Source of the DNA: Flavobacteriaceae bacterium
GTDB taxonomy: Bacteria; Bacteroidota; Bacteroidia; Flavobacteriales; Flavobacteriaceae
DNA: 64,000 nt
Direction: 5' to 3'
NCBI GenBank assembly: GCA_002723075.1
Contig: PBNJ01000022.1
Location: 1 to 64,000, forward strand
The notes beneath the pieces were generated by a model. It saw nothing but the letters and a program-made list of their open reading frames with translations, was not told the DNA's origin and did not search any database. Shown piece after piece: positions 50,932 through 60,907 of the stretch. The translations under genes were made by a program, and so were the position numbers. Each line of letters starts with the position of its first letter. Within the stretch, counting starts at the first letter, position 1.

Positions 50932-52080
50932 TCAAGATCGTTTAGCTGTACCTAGCGGAGTTGAGGGGGTATTGATTGGAACTCTTCCAAAAAATTTTGG
51001 AAGTGAAACCGACCGTATTCGTGGAAGTACATATTTTGCAAAGAGAGTGCATTCTTGTTCATGTGGATAACCTGAAAAAATAAAAGATCGAATTCCCATT
51101 TCCATATATCTTTCAATTTTTGAAACTACTTGATCAGGATCTCCTACTATTGCAGCTCCACAACCAGAGCGAGCCAACCCAATTCCAGTCCATAAATTGG
51201 GTTCAACATAGTGATTATCGTCTGCTTCCTCGCGAAGTTTTGCCTGTCTGAATACACCCAAAGAACTAGCATCTTGAGCTCGATTTCGTATGGATGTTCC
51301 AAATTTTAAATCTAGTTTTGAAAGTAAACTCCCAGCGTAGGCACGGGCTTCTTTTTCAGTTTCTCGAACAATCACATGAACTCGTAAACCGAAAACAACA
51401 CTTCTATCATAATCAGATGCTTTTTGCGTCATATTGCTCATCAAAACTTGCAGTTTTTTTTCTGTTTCTGGCCACATCAAGTACACATCACAATGTTCAG
51501 CACATAAATCAACTCCATGCTCAGAATATCCTCCAAAATAAAGTAACGGCCCCCCGTTTTGCTGGTAAGGTTTTACTGGATCCGTTGGTAGATTTAGTTT
51601 ATAGTATTTTCCATGAAAATCGATACTATCCTTCATCCACGCTTGCTTTAGGATTTGTATAACTTCTCTTGATCTTGCATATCGTTCTTTTGAAGAAAGT
51701 ATATTTCCGGGTAAATCTGATGAAATTATGTTTATTGTTAGGCGTCCCCTGAGCATATGATCCAATGTAGCAATAGTTCTTGCTAACATCGGAGGGTGTA
51801 CTTCTCCACAACGAACAGCAGCTAGAAAATTGATTTGTTGTGTAATATTAGCCATTCCAGCAATAAAAGAAAGGGTGTCTTGGCCAACTTGATAAGATGA
51901 GGGGCAAAGTACATTTCGGTAACCCAAGGAGTCAGCTCTCTTTACTATGTTAGATGTATTTTCCCAACTGCTTTTAAACAAAGGGTTTCTATTGCCTAAA
52001 TAGTCGTCGTCTCCATCACAGAGTGGAGCGAACCAAGCTATTTCAGCTCCATTAATTTTTTGATTTAAATTATTTATCAA
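50932..52080 (-). CDS. LLM-class flavin-dependent monooxygenase, alkanesulfonate monooxygenase (SsuD)-like
   Basis: INFLAAVRCGEVHPPMLARTIATLDHMLRGRLTINIISSDLPG, VFGLRVHVIVRETEKEARAYA, EPNLWTGIGLARSGCGAAIVGDPDQVVSKIERYMEMGIRSFIFSGYPHEQE parallel SsuD segment by segment. Confidence 0.88.
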   Translation of the reverse strand: MINNLNQKINGAEIAWFAPLCDGDDDYLGNRNPLFKSSWENTSNIVKRADSLGYRNVLCPSSYQVGQDTLSFIAGMANITQQINFLAAVRCGEVHPPMLARTIATLDHMLRGRLTINIISSDLPGNILSSKERYARSREVIQILKQAWMKDSIDFHGKYYKLNLPTDPVKPYQQNGGPLLYFGGYSEHGVDLCAEHCDVYLMWPETEKKLQVLMSNMTQKASDYDRSVVFGLRVHVIVRETEKEARAYAGSLLSKLDLKFGTSIRNRAQDASSLGVFRQAKLREEADDNHYVEPNLWTGIGLARSGCGAAIVGDPDQVVSKIERYMEMGIRSFIFSGYPHEQECTLFAKYVLPRIRSVSLPKFFGRVPINTPSTPLGTAKRS

Positions 52081-52333
52081 TGAATAATTCTAGTAAAAAT
52101 TTTATTTCCTTATGGTTCATAAAAGTAAACTTTTATGAAGAATTTAATTCATTGTTTTTAAAATTGTTTCGAGATGCTTTTTAAAATTTTAAATAAATCT
52201 AGAATAGAAGAGTTATTTTAACTCCCCTATCCCACAAATTATTTCTGGGAATAATATTTATTCTTGGGTATAACTTTTTAGCAAACAGTTAAAGCCTGCA
52301 CGAAATAATTCTATTTCTTAGGGGTTATTTTAT

Positions 52334-55300
52334 TTATTTTTTTTGAAATTTAATGGAAGAGCTTGTTGTGTTATCAGTTAGCCTTAATACATACATTCCA
52401 CTGTTTAGGAATTGAAGATCTATTTTAAATTGATCTTTGATCATTGTATTCTTTGAAAAATACACAAGTCTACCCTGGAAATCATAAATCTTAATTTGTG
52501 CTTCGAAAGTTTTATTTGTAAGAATAGTTAGTTCTGACTCTACTGGATTAGGAAAAACTTCAAATTCGAACTGATTTAGTCTAGAACTTGACAATGATAA
52601 TGGTTCTAAATCAGCAACCCACAAACCTCTACCGTATGTTGCTGCATAAAGTTTATTTAAGGACGGATTAATTTCAAGCTCAGTTATTCTAACATTTGGT
52701 AAATTATTGCTAACGGAAGACCAAGTATCTCTACTAGATGAATAATTATAAAACACCCCATAGTTCATTCCTAAAACTAAATTATTCCCATGAAAGGTAA
52801 TTGCAGAAGCTGAAAAATCTGGTAAGTCATTGTTCAAAATTTCCCAAGTATTCCCCCCATCTTGTGAATGAATAACTTTGTTTGTTCCAGAAACAGCAGC
52901 AGCAATATGTTTTTCGTCCTCGGGGTGAATTGCAATAGCGTTTATGTTTCCGGTTAAATCTGGTAGTGAAATTTCTACCCAATCACTCTGTCCCTGATTT
53001 TCAGTTTTATACATCAGATCATTGACAGATATATAAATCGTTTGGTTATTACTTGGAGCGATAGACATTACGTCAATGTTTGAGGAGAAGGTTTGTGAAA
53101 TTTTTATCCATCCCTCCAGATTAGTATTTGAAAAAACCTCGTCGTAGGCCACATATATTTTATCTGAAACCTCAGGGTCTTGTTCAAAAGGAACGATCCA
53201 ATTTGCACCATTTTCAGAACCTGCCTTATCTAAGGGTGGGTTAATGTACTGATATGTTTGTCCCGCATTATTTGTTCGATAAAGGCTTCCAAATTGAGAT
53301 GTTCCATAAATCTTGTTAGAATCATCTTTGTCAATAAATGTTTCCATTCCGTCTGCACCCAACCAATCGCTCCATACACCATTATTTAAAACTGAGGTGC
53401 CATTGTCCTGCGAGCCCCCTGTTATCATTTCTTGATTTCCCTTTGAAACCCCAATTTTATAAAATTGTCTGATTGATAGACCAGTTGAGAGATCCTCATA
53501 ATAATTAGATGAGATAGTATTGGGTTGACTGGCTTTAAAAACTCCCCCATCAGAACCTACAAATAAATTGCCATCTATAAATTCAGTGATATCAATGTCA
53601 GCATGACAGTATCCAATATTTTGATTGAGAGCATTTGCAGGAACCCATTGAGAACTTATTTGGAAATTATTTCCACCATCATTTGACAACCATGACAAAA
53701 TACCACTCATGTAGATAATATTTTCGTTGTCAGGGTTTATCGTTATGTCCATGTCTCTAGGCGCTTGTCCACTGTCGTCATCAGCTGTTGAGGAATAACC
53801 AAAATAATTATTATCCCCGTGATCAATTTTCGCAAAAGAATTCGCTGCGTTTTCTGAAGAATATAATCCCCCAAACCTTCCATTTTTTTCTTCCAAAACA
53901 TAAACCTTGTTAGAGTTAGCATTTGAAACGCCAATCATTTTAGCTCCAGTAGAAAAATTACCCGCCAATAGTAATTCTAATTGCTCAAAACCTTCTTCAA
54001 AAAAAACAGTATTTGAATTATTATCATGAATTAAAACTTCATCAAGTGTAATCCCACGACCGAAATATGATTTTGCCTGGAAAGCTATTTGGAAAGTCGT
54101 ACTATTACTAAACAAACTCGATAAATCAAATGAGTAAGAAGACCAATCCTCAGCTACCTGAGTGATTAGCTCTCCGAGTTGCCAATTTTCTGACTCGCTT
54201 GTTTTCCAATACCAACTCAATTCGTCAGTATCACCCTCCCAGTTCGCATTTGAATATTGAAAAGATAAAATAGGATTGATCGCTGAACTCAGATCTATTG
54301 CTTTACTTATCAGTAAAGCATGGTCTCGATTAAAATTTCCACTAAAATAATATGCTAGACCCGTACCAGCGTAGGGTGTAACACTTCCATTTTGATTTTC
54401 GTTACTATAGATCCATTTATTATTTCCCTGTATAATGTCTTGCGTCCATGTAGAATTCTCAATGGTTAAATCAGGCTCGCCTCTAATTTCAAATGTTATG
54501 CCATTATCAATAGACTTAAAAAACGAGTTTCCAGTAGCATATACTACAGAGGGATCTCCTGGTTTAAACTCAATATCAAATCCATTTGTGCAATCAGAAT
54601 GAATCCTTGACCAGTTTTGACCAGAATCTTCAGATCTAAAAATCCCATAATTTTCAACTGTCGCATACATTACGTTCGTAGTCGTTGGGTGAATGAGAAT
54701 TTTATTCACTCTGTGATAGGACGAATTTCCCAACAAACTAGCTTGATTAATCAATGTCCAAGTTGAACCAGCATCTACTGACTTGTATATTCTTCCCTCA
54801 TTACTTCCCCAATAAAAAATATTTGAATCATCTGGACTTATTGCTAAAGACCAGACATCAATATTTGATAGATTATCAGTTAATGAATTCCAATTGTTTC
54901 CTGAATCATTCGTTTTCCAAATTCCACCAGTTGGACTTCCGACAATAAAATTATCCGTGTCATTGAATGCAAGGGAAGTAATTCTCCCAACTCCAGGATT
55001 CCATCCTTGGGAATTTGAATCATTGTAATAATCTGGACCTAAATTGGTCCAGGTAATCGTTTGCTGACTTGGCTGTGGGTCTTTAAAATTTGTTTTATAA
55101 TTATACTGATGAAGAGCATTGACATAATTGCGATTTGAGATAACTCCTCCCTTTTCGTCCGCATCAATTTTGGCAAAATATAACCATCTCTGAAAAAACT
55201 TGTTTTCTTTATCACTTTTTACTTTTTTGAGATACTCATTAGCTCTTTCTTCAATAACTTTTACATTACTCTCTTCAATGATTAGTTTTTCAATAAATCC

Positions 55301-55354
55301 TTGAGCATTAATATCAGTAAATATCAATAAACAAATTAAAGGAAAGTACCTCAT
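52334..55354 (-). CDS. Secreted BNR/sortilin-type beta-propeller protein with T9SS type A C-terminal sorting domain
   Basis: GSPTGGIWKTNDSGNNWNSLTDNLSNIDVWSLAISPDD, IYKSVDAGSTW repeats; C-terminus FEVFPNPVESELTILTNKTFEAQIKIYDFQGRLVYF...LNSGMYVLRLTDN...SIKFQKK. Confidence 0.9.
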   Translation of the reverse strand: MRYFPLICLLIFTDINAQGFIEKLIIEESNVKVIEERANEYLKKVKSDKENKFFQRWLYFAKIDADEKGGVISNRNYVNALHQYNYKTNFKDPQPSQQTITWTNLGPDYYNDSNSQGWNPGVGRITSLAFNDTDNFIVGSPTGGIWKTNDSGNNWNSLTDNLSNIDVWSLAISPDDSNIFYWGSNEGRIYKSVDAGSTWTLINQASLLGNSSYHRVNKILIHPTTTNVMYATVENYGIFRSEDSGQNWSRIHSDCTNGFDIEFKPGDPSVVYATGNSFFKSIDNGITFEIRGEPDLTIENSTWTQDIIQGNNKWIYSNENQNGSVTPYAGTGLAYYFSGNFNRDHALLISKAIDLSSAINPILSFQYSNANWEGDTDELSWYWKTSESENWQLGELITQVAEDWSSYSFDLSSLFSNSTTFQIAFQAKSYFGRGITLDEVLIHDNNSNTVFFEEGFEQLELLLAGNFSTGAKMIGVSNANSNKVYVLEEKNGRFGGLYSSENAANSFAKIDHGDNNYFGYSSTADDDSGQAPRDMDITINPDNENIIYMSGILSWLSNDGGNNFQISSQWVPANALNQNIGYCHADIDITEFIDGNLFVGSDGGVFKASQPNTISSNYYEDLSTGLSIRQFYKIGVSKGNQEMITGGSQDNGTSVLNNGVWSDWLGADGMETFIDKDDSNKIYGTSQFGSLYRTNNAGQTYQYINPPLDKAGSENGANWIVPFEQDPEVSDKIYVAYDEVFSNTNLEGWIKISQTFSSNIDVMSIAPSNNQTIYISVNDLMYKTENQGQSDWVEISLPDLTGNINAIAIHPEDEKHIAAAVSGTNKVIHSQDGGNTWEILNNDLPDFSASAITFHGNNLVLGMNYGVFYNYSSSRDTWSSVSNNLPNVRITELEINPSLNKLYAATYGRGLWVADLEPLSLSSSRLNQFEFEVFPNPVESELTILTNKTFEAQIKIYDFQGRLVYFSKNTMIKDQFKIDLQFLNSGMYVLRLTDNTTSSSIKFQKK

Positions 55355-55402
55355 GTTTTTTATTTTATTGTTTGAACAATAAACAAATTTATAATAAATC
55401 CA

Positions 55403-56710
55403 TCAATCCAATATCGGCGTCTGACTGACTAACTGCATATCTGGAAGGTTTGAGATATCGTACTGATATAAGTCGGTATCGCCCACGATCAAAGCATTTG
55501 GATAATCAATAATTACATCATAGGCAAACTGTATTAGGGTGCTATTTACGATGTTTGGTTTTGTAGGAGTACTCACATCAACAATTTTGATGCCTGCTGT
55601 TCCATCACAGATAATGAGGTGATCGTCATAAATCCCCAAACCGTGAGGGTTAAACATATCTTTTCTAGAAATTAAGGAGAGATTTTGAGGGTCTTGAATG
55701 TCAATAATTTGAAGCTCATTGACGTCCGTAAAGCAGTTGGTCCCTCCCCGCAGCGTCACATAGGCATAATTAATGTCTGCCACAACAGGATCACAGCTTC
55801 TCATATGTTCAATTCGGTTGATATAGTCAGGGTCAGCAGCATCTGAAACGTCATACACAAGCATACCATTGACTGAGCCTACAAACAACAAGTCATTCAA
55901 TTGAAATAAGGTTTCGGCCTGGGTTTGGGTATTTTTTTTGATCCATGGGCTTGGCTTGTAATCGCTTCCGATTTGAAATAAAACCAACTCATTCAAATTA
56001 ATCGTATACAAATAGCCATTAATCGGCAAAAACCGCGTCATAGATCCCGCTGTGCTTGTTTGCTGGACGCCATCTATATTTCCATCTTCAGAGGTAAGTG
56101 CTAAGTCTGGTATCGCACCATCATTATAATAACGATAGTCGTACAAACTACGTTTTTCACGTATAGTTTCAGTTTGCCAATCCACAACAATTCCCTTGGT
56201 TTTATCGGGATATTCACGATATTCAACATATGAGTTGGGCTCTTCCCAAATCTCAAAGGGAAAGTTCCAAAAGGCATCGTAATCAAATACATTTTCTATT
56301 GTGTAGCTCTCTTTAAACTTCGGAGATAATACATCGCGGATATCAAACACTGCCAAAGAAGAAAACATATCGACATAAAGATGATCATCGATAATAGCAA
56401 GGTCCAAATTTCCAGGGATAGATAGGAACGAAAGGTTTATCGGATTTGAAGAATCTGTATGATCAACGATATGAATTCCTTTCATCGGTTCATTGACTAA
56501 TACATAATTTTCATAAGTTATAATTTTACCCAAAGAAGTCTGTTCTTTGGGTGCTTCAACAACCACTTGCTCTGCAACCGAAGATGCCGTTTCATAGACA
56601 GGTGTAACGTAGGTCACGTCCACCCATTCTTTGTTCGTGGTATTGATGCTGTCCCACTCACATGAAGCGGTAAAGAAAATAGCAATTAAAAATAAAAGCT
56701 GTGGCTTCAT
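55403..56710 (-). CDS. LVIVD-repeat beta-propeller lipoprotein
   Basis: Repeated GIHIVDHTDSSNP, LAVFDIRDVLSPK, MLVYDVSDAADPD, LQIIDIQDPQN, IKIVDVSTPTKPN; lipobox-like FFTASCEW. Confidence 0.85.
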   Translation of the reverse strand: MKPQLLFLIAIFFTASCEWDSINTTNKEWVDVTYVTPVYETASSVAEQVVVEAPKEQTSLGKIITYENYVLVNEPMKGIHIVDHTDSSNPINLSFLSIPGNLDLAIIDDHLYVDMFSSLAVFDIRDVLSPKFKESYTIENVFDYDAFWNFPFEIWEEPNSYVEYREYPDKTKGIVVDWQTETIREKRSLYDYRYYNDGAIPDLALTSEDGNIDGVQQTSTAGSMTRFLPINGYLYTINLNELVLFQIGSDYKPSPWIKKNTQTQAETLFQLNDLLFVGSVNGMLVYDVSDAADPDYINRIEHMRSCDPVVADINYAYVTLRGGTNCFTDVNELQIIDIQDPQNLSLISRKDMFNPHGLGIYDDHLIICDGTAGIKIVDVSTPTKPNIVNSTLIQFAYDVIIDYPNALIVGDTDLYQYDISNLPDMQLVSQTPILD

Positions 56711-56770
56711 CAGATCTTCGGTTTACAAAATTTTATCAAATACCATGCCGCAACACCTGCAATAAATGTG

Positions 56771-58783
56771 TTATTCTGGGTAGACTTCGCGTAAATGATA
56801 GGCGTTAATCAATTTCTCAACCAAGACTTTTTTGATACGTTCAATTTCACGCAAACTGATGTCTGCCTCAGCAAATTGATTTTCCTCCGCTTGTTCTTCA
56901 ATAATTTTTTCCACGAAGTTTGCGATTCCCTCTGCTGTGGGTTCTTGTAAACTTTTTGATGCTGCCTCAACACTATCTGCCATCATCAAAATTGCAGTTT
57001 CTTTGGAATATGGCTTTGGCCCAGGATAGCAAAACAAAGCTTTATCTATGTTTTCATCTTCTTTTTTCGCCTTATGGTAAAAATAACGTGTAGGTGAGGT
57101 CCCATGATGAGTGCGGATAAAATCAACAACACGGTCTGGCAAATTATTTTTCTTGGCAATTTCAATACCTTCCGTGACATGATTCAAAATTAGGCGACTA
57201 CTCTCAAACGGATCAAGCTCGTGGTGAGGATTATAATTGGTGGATTGATTTTCACTAAAATACAATGGGTTATTCATTTTTCCAATGTCATGATATAGGG
57301 CCCCGACTCGAACAAGTAAGGCATTTGCATCAACCTCATTAGCAGCCGCCTCAGCTATATTTGCAACCTGCAATGAGTGATGAAATGTGCCCGGCGCCTG
57401 CTCTGAAAGAGTTCGAAGTAATTTCGAATTGGTATCTGAAAGCTCTAGAAGGGATAAATCAGAAACTAGCCCAAAAATCTTCTCAAACACATAAACCAAA
57501 GGGTGTACAAACAGTATTCCCAATCCGTTGATCAATAAAAATCCAAGATGATCCAACGACACGGTGGATAAGTTTGCTTCGTATATTAAATGAAAAGACA
57601 CATAAGTAATTACATAAGAAGCAACAATAAGTACTACAACAACAAAGAGGTTAGCACGCTTATATAAATCCGTGACTGATAAGGTTGCAATTGCGCCAGC
57701 TACGAGCTGCATAAACAAAAAGGAGAAGTCACTCGGAACCATAAAGCCAATGAGCAACAAGCCCATTAAGAACACAAAGAAGGCTAAACGTGTATCAAAA
57801 AAGGTTTTGAGTAGCAATGGAACAATACATAGTGGCACTACATACACAAAGTTGATGTTGTTCGCCATGGCCAGTTTGATAGATGCCACCATAATTAAAA
57901 TTGTAGAAAACACAAATACCAGCTTGGTATTATTTTCATACACCAATGGGCGATAGCGCCATAGAAACAAAAAAATGAGAAAAATAATTAGAGATACAAG
58001 AATAGAGTATCCGATCACGATTGACTGTTCGCTTGACGCCCACAAGTCATTTAGGTATTCAACTTTTAAGGAGCTTAAGATTTGATATCGCCTTTGATCG
58101 ACCACCTCCCCTTGCGCAATGATGCGCTCTCCTTCGGCAACCACCCCGCGAGTAGGAAGAATAAGTGACAGTGATTCTTCTAACTTTTGTCTTGTTAGGA
58201 TAGAGTCAAGCACAAGGTTTGATTCAATATATTCGTTCAAAATCAACCGATTAGAGGCATTAGCGATAACACTATCCAAAAGAGGACTTTGATTTGAAAA
58301 TGGAAGAGAATCATTTATTTTCAAATCTGAAAATATAAGTTTTTGTGCGCTGTTGTCTTTAACGAGTAAAATTGGCTTTGCGCTTTGCACAGCAAACGAA
58401 GCATCGACTAGCCCAGGTGTGTAGAGACTAGTCAGGTATCGATCCCATGCCCGTAGCAAAACCGATGAAGAAATCGGAGTTCCCTGTTGTCGAATCCACT
58501 TTCTCGTTCGTTCAAAAGATCGTTGTTCAGCCAAAGTGTCTCTTGTAAAGATAAGCGGGCTTTCTTGCTCTATCGCAAGACGTTCATTAGTAAGCTCTTC
58601 CCCAGATTTAGCAATTGGGAAATCAAAAGGAGCGAGAAGTGTTTCGTATGGCCAGGGCTTTCCCGTTTGGAAACTGTACTTAAACCCTCCACTTCGTGGA
58701 AATAGATAAACCAAACAGACGGTCGTGATCAAAAAAAGGATGATCTTATAAATAAACGACTGGTGTTTGTAGAAAAATTGCAT
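56771..58783 (-). CDS. 7TM-HD (7TMR-HDED + HDIG) phosphohydrolase, PgpH-like c-di-AMP phosphodiesterase
   Basis: 7 TM segments then EQAPGTFHHSLQVANIAEAAANEV, RVGALYHDIGKM, RTHHGTSPTRYF; start at MQFFYKHQSF. Confidence 0.88.
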   Translation of the reverse strand: MQFFYKHQSFIYKIILFLITTVCLVYLFPRSGGFKYSFQTGKPWPYETLLAPFDFPIAKSGEELTNERLAIEQESPLIFTRDTLAEQRSFERTRKWIRQQGTPISSSVLLRAWDRYLTSLYTPGLVDASFAVQSAKPILLVKDNSAQKLIFSDLKINDSLPFSNQSPLLDSVIANASNRLILNEYIESNLVLDSILTRQKLEESLSLILPTRGVVAEGERIIAQGEVVDQRRYQILSSLKVEYLNDLWASSEQSIVIGYSILVSLIIFLIFLFLWRYRPLVYENNTKLVFVFSTILIMVASIKLAMANNINFVYVVPLCIVPLLLKTFFDTRLAFFVFLMGLLLIGFMVPSDFSFLFMQLVAGAIATLSVTDLYKRANLFVVVVLIVASYVITYVSFHLIYEANLSTVSLDHLGFLLINGLGILFVHPLVYVFEKIFGLVSDLSLLELSDTNSKLLRTLSEQAPGTFHHSLQVANIAEAAANEVDANALLVRVGALYHDIGKMNNPLYFSENQSTNYNPHHELDPFESSRLILNHVTEGIEIAKKNNLPDRVVDFIRTHHGTSPTRYFYHKAKKEDENIDKALFCYPGPKPYSKETAILMMADSVEAASKSLQEPTAEGIANFVEKIIEEQAEENQFAEADISLREIERIKKVLVEKLINAYHLREVYPE

Positions 58784-58863
58784 AGCTGTCTTGTCTGTCA
58801 AAAATACGTTTTCTCCTTTTCTTTCGCCAATCGATTCCAATTTGTTTGTATTTTTGGCATATG

Positions 58864-59610
58864 CAATATGGAATTTGCCCACTGAGTATTGTCCCTTTAC
58901 GGGCTGAACCAAAAAATACTAGCGAACAAACTTCACAACTGCTCTACGGAGAATTTTTTACTATTCTGGACCTTCAAAAATCGTGGTCAAAAATTCAGAA
59001 TGAAGGGGATGGATATGAAGGTTGGATCAACAACAAGCACTTTCAGTTTATTGATAAAAGCATCTTTCAAAAACTCCAAGCTACCAAAAAGAAATATGCA
59101 GTAGAGTTGGTTGACTTCATTTGGAAAGATGACGTTATCCTCTTCCCCACCCCGATAGGAAGTTTGGTGAGTTCAGCCCAAAACCTAGGGCATAGGTTTG
59201 AGGGAAAAGAGCTGGTTGAAACCAAATCAAAAAATAAGCTTGTAAGTACAGCACTTCATTATCTGAACAGCCCTTATCTATGGGGTGGCAAATCACCTTT
59301 TGGTATTGATTGTTCTGGTTTTGTCCAATGTGTATATCAACTCCACGGAATCCAGCTACCACGAGATGCCTATCTTCAAGCTACGCATGGTGAAACCCTT
59401 GGGTTTATTGACGAAAGTGAACCCGGAGATCTGGCATTTTTTGATGATCAAGAAGGGAAAATCACCCATGTCGGGATCATAATGCCTGATTACCATATTA
59501 TTCATGCATTTGGGCAAGTGAGAATCGATCGTTTAGATCAAACTGGCATTTTCAACAACTCACTCAATACGCACACACACAAACTTCGAGTGATAAAAAA
59601 AATCTTGTAG
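58864..59610 (+). CDS. C40 family (NlpC/P60) peptidase with N-terminal SH3-like domain
   Basis: SPFGIDCSGFVQCVYQLHGIQLPRDAYLQATHGE, GDLAFFDDQEGKITHVGIIM: Cys/His catalytic motifs. Confidence 0.92.
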   Translation, partial: QYGICPLSIVPLRAEPKNTSEQTSQLLYGEFFTILDLQKSWSKIQNEGDGYEGWINNKHFQFIDKSIFQKLQATKKKYAVELVDFIWKDDVILFPTPIGSLVSSAQNLGHRFEGKELVETKSKNKLVSTALHYLNSPYLWGGKSPFGIDCSGFVQCVYQLHGIQLPRDAYLQATHGETLGFIDESEPGDLAFFDDQEGKITHVGIIMPDYHIIHAFGQVRIDRLDQTGIFNNSLNTHTHKLRVIKKIL

Positions 59611-59626
59611 AAAAAATGAACAGAAG

Positions 59627-60883
59627 CTATTGACCTAGGGCTTCGAGCTTTTCTTTCATCTTTTTAAAGTTAGCAGCATCGCCAATCGTGCCAAAAATAT
59701 TTTTTAGTGTAGTCAATGCTTCAACATTTGAAGGATCGATCTCAGTAAGGTTTTCTAATACTGGGACAGCTTCTAAAAACAACCCTTCCCTTTGTTTCTG
59801 CAATTGTTCGTATTTGATGTTATCGGCGCGTGAATTCCCCAACGAGTTCATTTTATCAACCATTTCAGGTTCACCGTCCAAAATCAATGCTGCCAAGTTG
59901 AGGTATGATGCAGCATATGATGGATCTAATTCGATAGCACTCTCGTAATACGAGCGGGCTTTAGCTCGATCACCTTGTTCAGCGGTTATCACACCAAGAT
60001 TGAAGTAAAGAATGTGATTGTTTGGATCTTTTTCGATTGCCTCTTTCATCAAATCAGCAAACTTTTGCTTGTCACCCAATTGAATGTATAAGTTTGCCTC
60101 TGTAAGAATCAGACCAACGTCTAAAGGATTTACTGCGCGAGCATCTTTAATTGCCCCGATCGCCAAATCATTTCGTTTTTGCTGAACATAGATCAGTGCA
60201 ATGTTTTTGATGATTTCTGGAAGTTTAGATTCTGTCATTTCCGTTCTAAAATTCGAATACTCTTTCAATTTTTTGAAAAGAACATAATTTTCCGCAGACA
60301 ACTCCACCTCTTCACCTGTTTCGTTTTCGGTTGCATAAAACTTTTCGACAGAACCCGTATAATCCAAATCTCTAAGTTCTTGGTAATAACCAAGAGCTCG
60401 ATCATAATCACCTCCATTTACCGCACTAGAAGCAGCATAATACAAATAATCTAAATTTTTCTCTTTGTCAATATTATAAACCAAAATTAACAGGTCTGCA
60501 GCCTCGGTAAAATTCTCATTCTGATTTTCCTGAATTGCTTTGTTAATCGCTTCTACACTAAGATCGTTCATCAATTTGTCGATCTCAACCGTGTGTTTAG
60601 AAGATCCGTTTTCGGTTTCGAGTTGTCGAGCAGAATCAAAAGCAGCAAAAGAGGCTTTAAAATCTTTTTGACCACCATAGATTTTACCAGCTAAAAACTG
60701 ATATTGCGCTTGATATTTAAGTTCTGAATCTTGTACAACTGGTTGCAAAGACAACAACTGATTCAAAGCAGTATCATAATCTTGACTCTCAACGAGTTTA
60801 ACTACTGCTTTAAGTTCTTTTTTTTGTCCATAAACGGAGAGAGAAAGAATTAAAATAAATGGAATAAAGGTTTTCTTAAACAT
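59627..60883 (-). CDS. Exported tetratricopeptide-repeat protein
   Basis: MFKKTFIPFILILSLSVYGQ signal peptide; TPR units such as NHILYFNLGVITAEQGDRAKARSYYESAIELDPSYAASYLNLAALI. Confidence 0.9.
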   Translation of the reverse strand: MFKKTFIPFILILSLSVYGQKKELKAVVKLVESQDYDTALNQLLSLQPVVQDSELKYQAQYQFLAGKIYGGQKDFKASFAAFDSARQLETENGSSKHTVEIDKLMNDLSVEAINKAIQENQNENFTEAADLLILVYNIDKEKNLDYLYYAASSAVNGGDYDRALGYYQELRDLDYTGSVEKFYATENETGEEVELSAENYVLFKKLKEYSNFRTEMTESKLPEIIKNIALIYVQQKRNDLAIGAIKDARAVNPLDVGLILTEANLYIQLGDKQKFADLMKEAIEKDPNNHILYFNLGVITAEQGDRAKARSYYESAIELDPSYAASYLNLAALILDGEPEMVDKMNSLGNSRADNIKYEQLQKQREGLFLEAVPVLENLTEIDPSNVEALTTLKNIFGTIGDAANFKKMKEKLEALGQ

Positions 60884-60907
60884 GGTATTTCGTTTGTTGG
60901 TTAATCT

